A DNA stretch of 64,000 bases. It comes from an uncultured Pseudoxanthomonas sp. (GTDB lineage Bacteria; Pseudomonadota; Gammaproteobacteria; Xanthomonadales; Xanthomonadaceae). Made by a program: the position numbers and the translations under genes. This document shows positions 9,141 to 17,553 of the stretch, piece after piece (positions within the stretch are counted from its first letter, which is position 1; every line of letters starts with the position of its first letter). The notes beneath the pieces were generated by a model. The model did no database searches and was not told the origin of the DNA. It saw nothing but the letters and a program-made list of their open reading frames with translations. The DNA is taken from positions 186,001-250,000 of the forward strand of contig CAMLGZ010000003.1 of NCBI GenBank assembly GCA_946479745.1. Reading direction: 5' to 3'.

Positions 9141-9728
9141 TCACTCCTTCGCATCCAGCGCGAGATTGAGTTCCAGCACGTTCACTCGCGACTGGCCAAG
9201 CAGCCCGAACTGCGGACCCCGGGTATGCACGGCCACCAACTCCGCGAGCCGCTTCGGATCCATTTTGCGAGCCTTGGCGACGCGCGCAATCTGCACCTGC
9301 ACGCCAGCCGGGCTGAGGTCGGGATCCAGGCCGCTACCGGACTGGGTGACGAGTTCGCCGGGCACGTCCTGCGCGGCGATGCCCTCGCGCGCGGCCACCG
9401 CGGCCGTGGTCTCGGCGATGCGCTTGCGCAGGTCGGGGTTGGTGCGGGCCTGGTTGCTGCCGGTGGCGGACATGGGGTTGTAACCGGCGGCGGAAGGGCG
9501 CGGCTGGAAGTAGCGCGCATCGGTGAACGGTTGTGCGATCAGCGATGAACCGACCTGCCTGCCGTCGTGCGTCACTATGCTGCCGGTGGCCTGTTGCGGA
9601 AATAGCGCACGGCCGATGGCGGTGCCTGCCAGCGAGTACAGCAGGCCCATGCCCAGGAGGATGACGAAGGCGAAGGCGAGCGGGGCGCGGAAGGTGCCTT
9701 GGTCGTGAAGCTTTGTTTGAGTATTCAT
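9141..9728 (-). CDS. kdpC: KdpC, subunit of the Kdp potassium pump
   Basis: KdpC is the single-pass subunit that assembles with KdpA and KdpB and raises ATP affinity. The protein is 195 residues. One membrane helix lies near residues 16-38 (LAFAFVILLGMGLLYSLAG), followed by a periplasmic domain with conserved QPFTDARYFQPRPSAAGYNP. The domain ends in a region like the family's RV(N)VLELNLALD terminus. AGGAG precedes the ATG. A 125-base GC-rich gap separates it from kdpB, which is longer than in most kdp operons. Confidence 0.95.
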   Translation of the reverse strand: MNTQTKLHDQGTFRAPLAFAFVILLGMGLLYSLAGTAIGRALFPQQATGSIVTHDGRQVGSSLIAQPFTDARYFQPRPSAAGYNPMSATGSNQARTNPDLRKRIAETTAAVAAREGIAAQDVPGELVTQSGSGLDPDLSPAGVQVQIARVAKARKMDPKRLAELVAVHTRGPQFGLLGQSRVNVLELNLALDAKE

Positions 9729-9853
9729 TCTTGTACTCCTGAGTAGAGGCGAAGTAGCGAGTGCAAGCGATATCTGATCGCAGGCAACCCCTCTCCGACC
9801 CTCCCCTGCGCCCCGTAAGGAAGTCCCCTTGGGGGACTGCGCAAAGGAGGGGG

Positions 9854-11899
9854 CTAGATTCCGATCGTTGCAGACAATGCGAGATCGATAAACTTGATCG
9901 CGACGAACGGCAGCAGCACGCCGCCAGCGCCGTAGATGAGCATGTTCCGGCGCAGCAGTGCGGTGGCGCTGGCAGGCTTGAAGCGTACGCCGCGCAGCGC
10001 CAACGGGATCAAAGCCGGAATGATCAATGCATTGAAGATCAGCGCCGCCAATACCGCGTTGGCCGGGCTGGACAGATGCATCACGTTCAACGCAGCCATC
10101 GAAGGGATCGCGGCGGCGAACAGCGCCGGCAGGATGGCGAAGTATTTGGAGACATCGTTGGCCAGCGAGAACGTGGTCAGCGCGCCGCGGGTGATCAGCT
10201 GCTGCTTGCCCACTTCGACCACGGCCAGCAGCTTGGCCGGATCGGAATCCAGATCGACCATGTTGCCGGCTTCCTTGGCCGCCTGGGTGCCCGAGTTCAT
10301 CGCCAGACCCACGTCGGCCTGCGCCAGCGCCGGCGCGTCGTTGGTGCCGTCGCCGACCATCGCCACCAGACTGCCTTTGGCCTGTTCGCTGCGGATGCGC
10401 GCCAGTTTGTCTTCCGGCGTGGCCTCGGCGATGTAGTCGTCCACGCCCGCTTCAGCGGCGATGGCGGCGGCGGTGAGCGGGTTGTCGCCGGTGATCATCA
10501 CCGTGCGCACGCCCATCGCGCGCAAGCGGGCGAACTTGTCCTTCACCCCATGCTTGACCACGTCGGAGAGCTCGACCACACCGAGCACGTGCTTACCGAC
10601 GCTGACCACCAGCGGCGTGGCGCCGCCGCGGGCTACTTGCTCGACGCGCGCGGTGAGCTCGTTCGGAACCAGGCTACCCTGCGCTTCCACGTGCCGCTTG
10701 ATGGCATCGCCAGCGCCTTTCCGGATCGAGCGACCATCCTCCAGGTCCACGCCGGACATGCGCGTCTGCGCAGTGAATTGCAGGTAGTTGGCGCGATCGG
10801 GTTCGGGTGTGGCGCAACCCTGTTCGCGCGCAAGCCTGACGATGGACTTGCCTTCGGGCGTGGGGTCGGCGAACGAAGCCAGCATCGCCGCTTCGCGCAG
10901 CAGCGAAGCGTCTACGCCGGCCAGCGGATGAAACACCGTCGCTTGTCGGTCACCGTAGGTAATCGTGCCGGTTTTGTCGAGCAGCAATACGTCCACGTCG
11001 CCCGCGACTTCGACGGCCTTGCCCGATTTGGCGAGTACGTTGGCCGACAGCGCGCGGTTCATGCCGGCGATGCCGATGGCTGGAAGCAGGCCGCCGATAG
11101 TGGTGGGAATCAGGCACACCAGCAGCGCGATCAGCAGCAACGGCGCGACCTGCACACCGACGAAGGCGCCGATGGCCGGCAGCGTGGCGACCACGATCAG
11201 GAAAGTCAGCGTCATCGCCGCCAGTAGCATGGTCAGCGCGATTTCGTTGGGCGTCTTCTGGCGATTGGCGCCTTCGACCAGCGCGATCATGCGGTCAAGG
11301 AAGCTGTGGCCGGGCTCGGCGGTGATGCGGACGATGATCTCGTCCGACAGCACCTTGGTTCCGCCTATCACGCCGGAGCGGTCGGTGCCGGCTTCGCGCA
11401 GCACCGGCGCCGATTCGCCGGTGACCGCCGATTCATTGATGGTGGCCAGGCCGCGGACGATTTCGCCATCGGCCGGAATTTGTTCCCCGGCGCTGACGAT
11501 GACGTAATCGCCGGGCCGCAGCTCGGCCGCGGGTAGACGCGTCTCGGCGCCGCCCTGATCGGTACCGACCTTTCGCGCCACCAGATCCTTGCGTGCGCGG
11601 CGCAGCGAAGCGGCCTGTCCGCGACCGCGCGCTTCGGCGATGGCTTCGGCGAAGTTGCCGAACAGCACGGTGACCAGCAGGATGGCAGTGACCGATCCAC
11701 CGAAACCCGGAGTGGCCACGCCAGCCAGCGTTATGGCAGCCGACAACAGCGTGCCCAGCATCACGATAGCCATCACGGGACTCTTGACCAGATGGCGTGG
11801 CGACAGCTTGAGGAAGGAATCGCGCAGTGCGCTGCGCATTGCCGCAGCATCGATCAAAGGGAGCTTGCGCGGTGAGCCTTGGAAAGTGGTTTCGCTCAT
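9854..11899 (-). CDS. kdpB: KdpB, P-type ATPase subunit of the potassium pump
   Basis: KdpB hydrolyses ATP to drive potassium import through KdpA. This 681-residue class IA P-type ATPase has the actuator motif TGES (160-163), the phosphorylation motif DKTGTIT with Asp308, and the hinge [12 protein letters not shown]. It carries membrane helices at about 40-80 and 220-285 and a cluster at the C-terminus. All catalytic motifs are intact and the length matches the family. It follows kdpA after only ten bases. Confidence 0.97.
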   Translation of the reverse strand: MSETTFQGSPRKLPLIDAAAMRSALRDSFLKLSPRHLVKSPVMAIVMLGTLLSAAITLAGVATPGFGGSVTAILLVTVLFGNFAEAIAEARGRGQAASLRRARKDLVARKVGTDQGGAETRLPAAELRPGDYVIVSAGEQIPADGEIVRGLATINESAVTGESAPVLREAGTDRSGVIGGTKVLSDEIIVRITAEPGHSFLDRMIALVEGANRQKTPNEIALTMLLAAMTLTFLIVVATLPAIGAFVGVQVAPLLLIALLVCLIPTTIGGLLPAIGIAGMNRALSANVLAKSGKAVEVAGDVDVLLLDKTGTITYGDRQATVFHPLAGVDASLLREAAMLASFADPTPEGKSIVRLAREQGCATPEPDRANYLQFTAQTRMSGVDLEDGRSIRKGAGDAIKRHVEAQGSLVPNELTARVEQVARGGATPLVVSVGKHVLGVVELSDVVKHGVKDKFARLRAMGVRTVMITGDNPLTAAAIAAEAGVDDYIAEATPEDKLARIRSEQAKGSLVAMVGDGTNDAPALAQADVGLAMNSGTQAAKEAGNMVDLDSDPAKLLAVVEVGKQQLITRGALTTFSLANDVSKYFAILPALFAAAIPSMAALNVMHLSSPANAVLAALIFNALIIPALIPLALRGVRFKPASATALLRRNMLIYGAGGVLLPFVAIKFIDLALSATIGI

Positions 11900-11909
11900 T
11901 TCATTGCTC

Positions 11910-13631
11910 TCAGTGCGCTGCCGCGGTCAGCGACAGGTGATCGGCGATCGGGCCCAGCACCAGTGCGGGCATGAACTGCAGCACGGTGATGACCACCACT
12001 ACCGCGATCAGGGTCAGGGCGAAGGTCGGCGTTTCGATGTGCAGACTGCCCGCGCTTTCCGGCGCCGGGCGCTTGCGCGCCATCAGTGCGGCCACGGCCA
12101 GCGGCACGATCAAGGCCGGATAACGCCCCAGCGCCAGCACCAGCGAGCAGCTCAGGTTCCACCAGTACGTGGCGTCGCCCAGACCCTCGAATCCGGAACC
12201 GTTGTTGGCGTAGGCGGAGGTGTACTCGTAGAACACCTGGCTGATGCCGTGGAAGCCTGGATTCGAATTGCCGGTGATCGACGGGGTAGCCAAAGTCAGC
12301 GCGGTGAATCCCAACACCACCAGCGGCTGCAGCAGGATCAGCAGCGCCAGCAGCTTCACTTCCGGCGCTTCGATCTTGCGGCCGAACAGTTCCGGAGTGC
12401 GGCCCGTCATCAGTCCGGCCAGGAACACGCTCAACAGCAGATACACCAGGAACTGCTGCATGCCGCAGCCGATACCGCCCCAGATGGCGTTGACCAGCAT
12501 GTTGACCAGCGTATCCAGTCCGGTCAGCGGCGCCAGCGAATCGTGCATCGCATTCACCGAACCGTTGGAGGTCTGCGTGGTCACCGACGCCCATAACGCG
12601 GAGGCATCGGCGCCGAAGCGCGCTTCCTTGCCTTCCATCAGTGCGGCGTCGGCGGCGGTGGGCGAATACGCTTCGGACCACACTGCGAAACCGGTGGAGG
12701 CCGCCGACATCAGCAGCATGCTGCCGAAGATCATCGCGGTGAGTTTCCTGCGGCCGACCAGCGGACCGACCATGAACACCACGGCAAGCGGGATGAGGAG
12801 GATGCCGACCGTTTCCAAGAAGTTGGAGAAAGGAGTCGGGTTCTCCAGCGGCACCGCGCTGTTGGGGCCGTACCAGCCGCCGCCATTGGTGCCGAGTTGC
12901 TTGACCGCGACCATCGCCGCGACCGGGCCCAGCGGAATCTTCTGCGTCACCGTCTGCGTGCCCGTCATCTGCGCGGTGGCGTCCACCGGCGTTACCGTCG
13001 GTCCTGCGGCCAGCGTCGAAGGCACGCCCTGCGAAGTCAGCAGCACCGACCACAGCAAACACAGCGGCAGCATGAAGCGGACCGTGGCACGGGTGACGTC
13101 GGCCCAGTAGTTGCCGACATCGGCGTCGCCGGTGTCATGGGCGTTCTTTTCCCTGCCGCCGAACAAAGCGCGCAAAGTCGCCACCACCAGCGCCAGGCCC
13201 ATCATCGGCGTGACTATCTGCAGACCGACAATGCCGACCATCTGCGACAGATAGGAGAGCTGCGCCTGCCCGGAATAGTGTTGCTGATTGGTGTTGGTGA
13301 GGAACGACACCATGGTGTGCAGCGCCAGGTCCCAGCGCATGCTGGGAATGGCGTCGGGATTGAGCGGCAGCCAGGCCTGGGTCATGAACAGCGCCCAGAC
13401 CAGCACGCCGACCATGAGGTTGCTGAGCAGGAATGCCTTGGCATACCCGCGCCAGCTCATGCCGCGCCCAGAGTCGGTGCCTAGCAACCGGTAGACCGGT
13501 TTCTCGAACCAGCCGAACAGGCGGTCGCCCCACATGGGCGCGCCGCGCATCACTTTGGCCAGATAAAGGCCGAGCGGCCAACCCAGGCCTATGGCGAACG
13601 CGAAGACGAAGACGAGCAGGATTCCGGTCAT
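11910..13631 (-). CDS. kdpA: KdpA, potassium-binding channel-like subunit
   Basis: KdpA is the potassium-selective subunit, related to potassium channels and built from four pore repeats. The protein is 573 residues and very hydrophobic. Pore-loop segments with [24 protein letters not shown] and a later NNGSGFEG stretch are the family's selectivity-filter repeats. The length and the ten or so membrane helices fit KdpA. It begins 13 bases after kdpF ends and leads directly into kdpB, so the complex is made from one message. Confidence 0.97.
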   Translation of the reverse strand: MTGILLVFVFAFAIGLGWPLGLYLAKVMRGAPMWGDRLFGWFEKPVYRLLGTDSGRGMSWRGYAKAFLLSNLMVGVLVWALFMTQAWLPLNPDAIPSMRWDLALHTMVSFLTNTNQQHYSGQAQLSYLSQMVGIVGLQIVTPMMGLALVVATLRALFGGREKNAHDTGDADVGNYWADVTRATVRFMLPLCLLWSVLLTSQGVPSTLAAGPTVTPVDATAQMTGTQTVTQKIPLGPVAAMVAVKQLGTNGGGWYGPNSAVPLENPTPFSNFLETVGILLIPLAVVFMVGPLVGRRKLTAMIFGSMLLMSAASTGFAVWSEAYSPTAADAALMEGKEARFGADASALWASVTTQTSNGSVNAMHDSLAPLTGLDTLVNMLVNAIWGGIGCGMQQFLVYLLLSVFLAGLMTGRTPELFGRKIEAPEVKLLALLILLQPLVVLGFTALTLATPSITGNSNPGFHGISQVFYEYTSAYANNGSGFEGLGDATYWWNLSCSLVLALGRYPALIVPLAVAALMARKRPAPESAGSLHIETPTFALTLIAVVVVITVLQFMPALVLGPIADHLSLTAAAH

Positions 13632-13644
13632 GGTCGCAATCCGC

Positions 13645-13737
13645 TCAGAACTTTTCCGGGCGCAGAATCACCAGCAGCAGATAGGCCGCTGCCACGATCA
13701 CCACTAGTCCGCACAACAACGACAACCAGGCAGGCAT
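13645..13737 (-). CDS. kdpF: KdpF, small stabilising subunit
   Basis: A 30-residue protein with one membrane helix (WLSLLCGLVVIVAAAYLLLV) and a short RPEKF tail, the usual form of KdpF. KdpF is a peptide that stabilises the KdpABC complex and is encoded just before kdpA. The ATG at 13737 has TGAGGAATGCGTT in front of it. A longer reading frame continues upstream to 13866, but the extension is not KdpF-like and would cross the regulatory repeats. Confidence 0.93.
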   Translation of the reverse strand: MPAWLSLLCGLVVIVAAAYLLLVILRPEKF

Positions 13738-13813
13738 AACGCATTCCTCAGGTATTTCAAGGAGCGCAGTGTCTGCCCGGCACGCGTAAAAGCTCCATTC
13801 GAGTAAGGAGCAG

Positions 13814-13855
13814 CGGCGTAAATTCGGCGTAAATTCGATCCATGTTCGGCGTAAA
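13814..13855. promoter_or_regulatory. Phased direct repeats upstream of kdpF, probable KdpE site
   Basis: The 9-mer CGGCGTAAA occurs exactly at 13814, 13825 and 13847. The spacings are 11 and 22 bases, one and two helical turns. A degenerate copy (CGCGTAAAA) lies at about 13783. On the kdp coding strand the unit reads TTTACGCCG. OmpR-family regulators bind head-to-tail repeats with about this spacing, and the block lies 77 bases upstream of the kdpF start. It is also upstream of the divergent gene at 13917. Assignment to KdpE is inference. Confidence 0.6.
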
Positions 13856-13916
13856 GTCGGCCCCATGCCCTGTCCGCGTGCATGGCGGGCGACCTGGATC
13901 CGGAGTGCTGTGCGCT

Positions 13917-14306
13917 ATGGCCATGAAGAAATCGGCGCCTGCCGCCAATCCCGATGCCTATGTGGCGGGCCTGCACGGTTGGCAGCGCGAATGCGTCGAG
14001 GGCTTGCGCACGGCGGTGCATTCGGCGGCGGCGCTGGAGGAAGCCGTGAAGTGGGGCCACCTGGTCTATCTTTCGAGCGGACCGGTGCTGCTCATCCGCG
14101 CCGAAGAGCAACGGGTGCTGTTCGGGTTCTGGCGGGGACAGCGGCTGCGCGCGATCGAACCCGGCCTCAAGCCCGGCGGGAAATACGAGATGGCCACGCT
14201 GGAACTGCGCGAAGGAACGACTATCGGTCCCGCCACCGTGCGCCGCCTGATCAGGGAAGCGGTGACGCTCAACAAGACGCTTGGGGATCCGACGCGCTTG
14301 AAGTAG
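13917..14306 (+). CDS. DUF1801-family protein (YdhG-like)
   Basis: A 129-residue cytoplasmic protein with the DUF1801 pattern: an N-terminal helix beginning NPDAYVAGLHGWQRE, the EEAVKWG segment, LVYLSSGPVLLIRA and FGFWRGQRL strands, and a helical C-terminus. Members of this family resemble the YdhG/iron-chaperone-like fold, but their role is not established. A second ATG six bases later (13923) is an alternative start; the frame is open up to 13842. It is divergent from kdpFABC and shares the gap with the KdpE-like repeats. Its stop codon lies inside a REP arm. Confidence 0.8.
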   Translation: MAMKKSAPAANPDAYVAGLHGWQRECVEGLRTAVHSAAALEEAVKWGHLVYLSSGPVLLIRAEEQRVLFGFWRGQRLRAIEPGLKPGGKYEMATLELREGTTIGPATVRRLIREAVTLNKTLGDPTRLK

Positions 14307-14374
14307 GTCGGGGCTACGCCCCCGACGTGTGTGGTGTTTGGGCGCGCATGCGTCGGGGGCGTAGCCCGACCTAC
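14303..14374. repeat. REP-like hairpin that supplies both convergent stop codons
   Basis: The arms GTAGGTCGGGGCTACGCCCC and GGGGCGTAGCCCGACCTAC face each other. The TAG in the left arm ends the DUF1801 gene, and the TAG read from the right arm on the minus strand ends the CoA-transferase gene. It is the same family as 5388-5579 and is probably a bidirectional terminator. Confidence 0.85.
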
Positions 14375-15555
14375 CTGCGGATCTTCTGCGGCGATCCCAC
14401 ATCATCCGTCGCTGTCTCGGCTTCATGGAACACCGGCGCTGCGAAGGGATCCGGCCCCGGCGTACGGCTGAACTTGATCGGCCGGGTCACGCCACGGTAG
14501 CGGCCGATGACGGGGTGTTCGATGTCGCCCACTATGTCTTCGGCCAGCACCTGCGGATGGTCGAACATGTCCTCGACGCGGCGTGCCGCTGCACACGGCA
14601 CTTCATCGCCGAAGATTTCTTCCCATTCCAGCGCGCTGTGCCGGGTCAGGGCGGCGTGCAGGTGCGGAACGATCTCGTTGGCGTGATCGGCGCGCTTGCG
14701 CACGGTGTCGTAGCGTTCGTTCTGCTCCAGTATGTGCAGGCCGGTCTTGTCGCACAGCGCCTTCCAGAAACGCGGCGTGTTGGCCGAGATGTAGATATGG
14801 CCTTCGCGCGTGGGGTGGATGCCGGTAACGCCGCCGGAGCGCATGTCGCGGCCGATATCCAGCGATTCGCCCTCGGCCCAGATCATGCGCGCCGACTGCA
14901 TGGTCAACGCGCTGCGCAACAGCGATATGCCGACGAACTGGCCCAGCCCGCTGCGCTCGCGTTCGTACAGCGCGGAGGACACGCCCGCAGCGAGCAGTGC
15001 TGCCGCGTAGTAGTCGACGACCGAACCATAGATGATTTCCGGCGCGCCACCGCGCTTGCCTTGCAGCGCGCACATGCCGGTCATGGTCTGCAGCACCTGG
15101 TCGTAGCCGGCTTTGTCCTTCATGGGGCCGGTTTCGCCGTAGCCGGTGACTGCGCAATAGATCAGGCGCGGATTGATGAAGCTGAGTTGATCATGGCTGA
15201 TGCCCAGGCGCTTGGGCACGCTGGGGCGGAAGTTGTGCACCAGCACGTCCGCTTCGCGCACCAGTTTCAGCAGCGTCGAGAAACCATGAGGTTTCTTCAG
15301 ATCCAGAGTGATGCCCCGCTTGCTGCGGTTGACGCCCAGGAAGGCGCGGCTCTCTGCCTGCAGCGTGGACGGATACTTGCGCAGGTTGTCGCCATCGGGC
15401 GGCTCGATCTTGAGCACGTCGGCGCCCTGGTCGGCCAGCAGCGTGCAGCCGTAGGGCCCTGCGATGTAGGCACTGAGATCGAGCACGCGCACGCCACTCA
15501 ACGGACCGGCTGCGCCGGTACGGCCTGCGAACGCGAACGGGGAATCAGTCGCCAT
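14371..15555 (-). CDS. CaiB/BaiF-family (class III) CoA-transferase
   Basis: A 394-residue member of the formyl-CoA transferase fold, which moves CoA between carboxylic acids through an aspartyl intermediate. The N-terminus has PLSGVRVLDLSAYIAGPYG and VLKIEPPDGD. The probable catalytic Asp is Asp181 in IYGSVVDYYAA, and HPQVLAEDIVG-like sequence lies near the C-terminus. The ATG at 15555 follows AAAGGA; the open frame to 15654 has no better start. It lies 120 bases behind the GH127 gene on the same strand. It may belong to the glycan operon, though a CoA-transferase is unusual there. The only CitE-like lyase in the window is at 29482. The substrate is unknown. Confidence 0.88.
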   Translation of the reverse strand: MATDSPFAFAGRTGAAGPLSGVRVLDLSAYIAGPYGCTLLADQGADVLKIEPPDGDNLRKYPSTLQAESRAFLGVNRSKRGITLDLKKPHGFSTLLKLVREADVLVHNFRPSVPKRLGISHDQLSFINPRLIYCAVTGYGETGPMKDKAGYDQVLQTMTGMCALQGKRGGAPEIIYGSVVDYYAAALLAAGVSSALYERERSGLGQFVGISLLRSALTMQSARMIWAEGESLDIGRDMRSGGVTGIHPTREGHIYISANTPRFWKALCDKTGLHILEQNERYDTVRKRADHANEIVPHLHAALTRHSALEWEEIFGDEVPCAAARRVEDMFDHPQVLAEDIVGDIEHPVIGRYRGVTRPIKFSRTPGPDPFAAPVFHEAETATDDVGSPQKIRR

Positions 15556-15675
15556 ACGGTCCTTTCCCTCTACTTCATCCAATAACGCTGGCGAAAAGTC
15601 TGCTTCATGATCGTCCGCTTTAACAGGTTGGCTTGCTAGCTTCTGACGGCACAATTTCTTGCTTGAGGCGTCGGC

Positions 15676-17553
15676 TTACTCTGGCGGAGGCGGCGCGGGC
15701 CCAGGCGCCAGCGAAAACCAGGTCAGCCGCCATGCCCCGTGATTGCGGCCGCCGGCCCTGTAATAAGGCACCAGCGTCAGCGGCGATCGGCCCAGGCTGT
15801 GCAGATGCAGGGCGCCGCCCTGGTCGCTTTCGCCCGGCGCCGGATGCAGCCAGTCGTCGATCGGGGCATCGGCAAGACGCAGTGTTTCTTCTGTCTTGAA
15901 GCCGTCGATCAGGTCGCTGGCGTAAACCAGCGGCCCGCGGGTCACCGCCAGATAGTCGTAACGCATCACCTGCTGGCGCACCGGCGAGCCGTCGGGCGCA
16001 AGCGATTCCTGCGTGTTCTGCTGCACGCGGCGATGCGCGACCGGCGGCATCGGTAAATCCAGGCTCACCACGTCGCCGGATCGCCATTCGCGTTCGATGA
16101 CGGCATAGGCTCCGGGATCGGCTTGCATGGGTTCGTCGGCGACGGTGATGGTCGCACCTTCGGCCCATTGCGGGATGCGTAGGGAAATGGCGAAGCGCGC
16201 GGGACGCTCGCAGGACACTTGCAGCTCGATGCCACCGTCGAACGGATAAGCGGTGGCTTGCTTCAACGCGATCTTGCCGGCCTGCGGATGGTCGAAGGCC
16301 GCTTCGCCGGGACCCAACAGGTTGACCATGAGGTCGCCGGTCTGCGATTGCGTGTAAGCCAGTGCGGGTAGCTCTTCGATCGCCATCGCTCCGCTGGACT
16401 TGCAGCAGCGCCAGTAGGTCGTATGCACGCGGCGGCCATTGGGAAAGGAGTAATAGCACCAGTCCTGGCCATCGGGCGCCATTGCGCCGAGCAGGTCGTT
16501 GTAAGCGGTGCGTTCGATCTCCTCGGCGTATTTGGCTTCGCCGGTGAGCGTCGACAACTCGCGGTTGAGCTGCAGCCAGGCCAGGATGGAACAGGTTTCC
16601 ACATACCCCAGCGGGCTGAACACGCCCGCCGGATTGAACACCTCGCGCGAGCGGTGCGCAACGCCGCCCCAGGGACCGCCACCAAGGGTGAGATGCTGGC
16701 TGCGGATGCTTTCCCACACATGATCGACCGCTTCGCGATACGCATCGATGCCGGTGGCCTTGTGCAACTTCGCCAATCCCACCAGGTTCCAGGCCAACTG
16801 GTAGGCCTTGCCGGTGGCGATCTCCGACGCATCGGCGCCAGCGAGCGCACGCTTCAGCAGGGCCAGATCCGGATTGTCGTCGGCTTGCCGCAGCACCAGC
16901 TGCGCCAGCTCGAGATAACGTGCTTCTCCGGTGGAGAAATACAGTTCCGTCGCCGGGTCCATCAGCACGGTCGCCGACATGCCGTGATGATTGCCCAATT
17001 CGGTGATGTCGATGCCGCCTTCGGTAAGCGTGCGCCAGCACAGGTCGCCGATCTTGCACGCGGCCTGCAGGTATTCCGGCTTCGGAAAATGCCTGTGCGT
17101 CTCCAGCAGGCCCAGGATCAGATAACTGTGCGTCCAGATGTCCCAGGTGCGTACGCTGGGTGCGCCGTCCCAGGTGCCCGGCTTGGGCGGCTGCTTGCGC
17201 ATGAAGCGACGGTCCGGTGCATACGTACCCAGGTAGCCATCGGCTTCCTGCACGCCGACCAGATAGTCGGCCACGCGTTGCAAGTTCGCGATCAATGCCG
17301 GGTCCTGGCTGCGTGCAGCGGCTTTGGCGGCGGCGTACAACCATTTTCCGGCATGTTCGCCGTACCAGTCGCCTTCCTGGTTCTTCGCAGCGAGCGCCGG
17401 ATCGAAAATCGCGATGGCCGGACTGGTTTCATCGATTATGAAATGCGACAGGCGGCCCGAGCGGTTCGCCGCGAGCGCCTCGCCCAGCAAGCCGTCGAGC
17501 CGCACTTCCACTGGGGACGAGGTCGCCATCGCCTGGTTCGTGCCCAGCTTCAT
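15676..17553 (-). CDS. Glycoside hydrolase family 127, probable beta-L-arabinofuranosidase
   Basis: A 625-residue protein of the DUF1680/GH127 family, an (alpha/alpha)6 barrel with C-terminal beta domains. The family's cysteine-glutamate-zinc centre is visible as Glu319 and Cys321 in ETCSI and Cys383-Cys384 in YWRCCKSSG. This is the arrangement known from HypBA1, which uses a cysteine nucleophile to release beta-L-arabinofuranose. No signal peptide is seen, so it would act on imported oligosaccharides. Its ATG overlaps the stop of the upstream fusion gene by four bases. Other GH127-like families remove different sugars, so the exact specificity is uncertain. Confidence 0.88.
   Translation of the reverse strand: MKLGTNQAMATSSPVEVRLDGLLGEALAANRSGRLSHFIIDETSPAIAIFDPALAAKNQEGDWYGEHAGKWLYAAAKAAARSQDPALIANLQRVADYLVGVQEADGYLGTYAPDRRFMRKQPPKPGTWDGAPSVRTWDIWTHSYLILGLLETHRHFPKPEYLQAACKIGDLCWRTLTEGGIDITELGNHHGMSATVLMDPATELYFSTGEARYLELAQLVLRQADDNPDLALLKRALAGADASEIATGKAYQLAWNLVGLAKLHKATGIDAYREAVDHVWESIRSQHLTLGGGPWGGVAHRSREVFNPAGVFSPLGYVETCSILAWLQLNRELSTLTGEAKYAEEIERTAYNDLLGAMAPDGQDWCYYSFPNGRRVHTTYWRCCKSSGAMAIEELPALAYTQSQTGDLMVNLLGPGEAAFDHPQAGKIALKQATAYPFDGGIELQVSCERPARFAISLRIPQWAEGATITVADEPMQADPGAYAVIEREWRSGDVVSLDLPMPPVAHRRVQQNTQESLAPDGSPVRQQVMRYDYLAVTRGPLVYASDLIDGFKTEETLRLADAPIDDWLHPAPGESDQGGALHLHSLGRSPLTLVPYYRAGGRNHGAWRLTWFSLAPGPAPPPPE

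Noticed and set aside
9761..11227. 488-codon open frame opposite kdpB
   Set aside because: It is an antisense shadow of a well-conserved ATPase, and its composition is unlike a protein.
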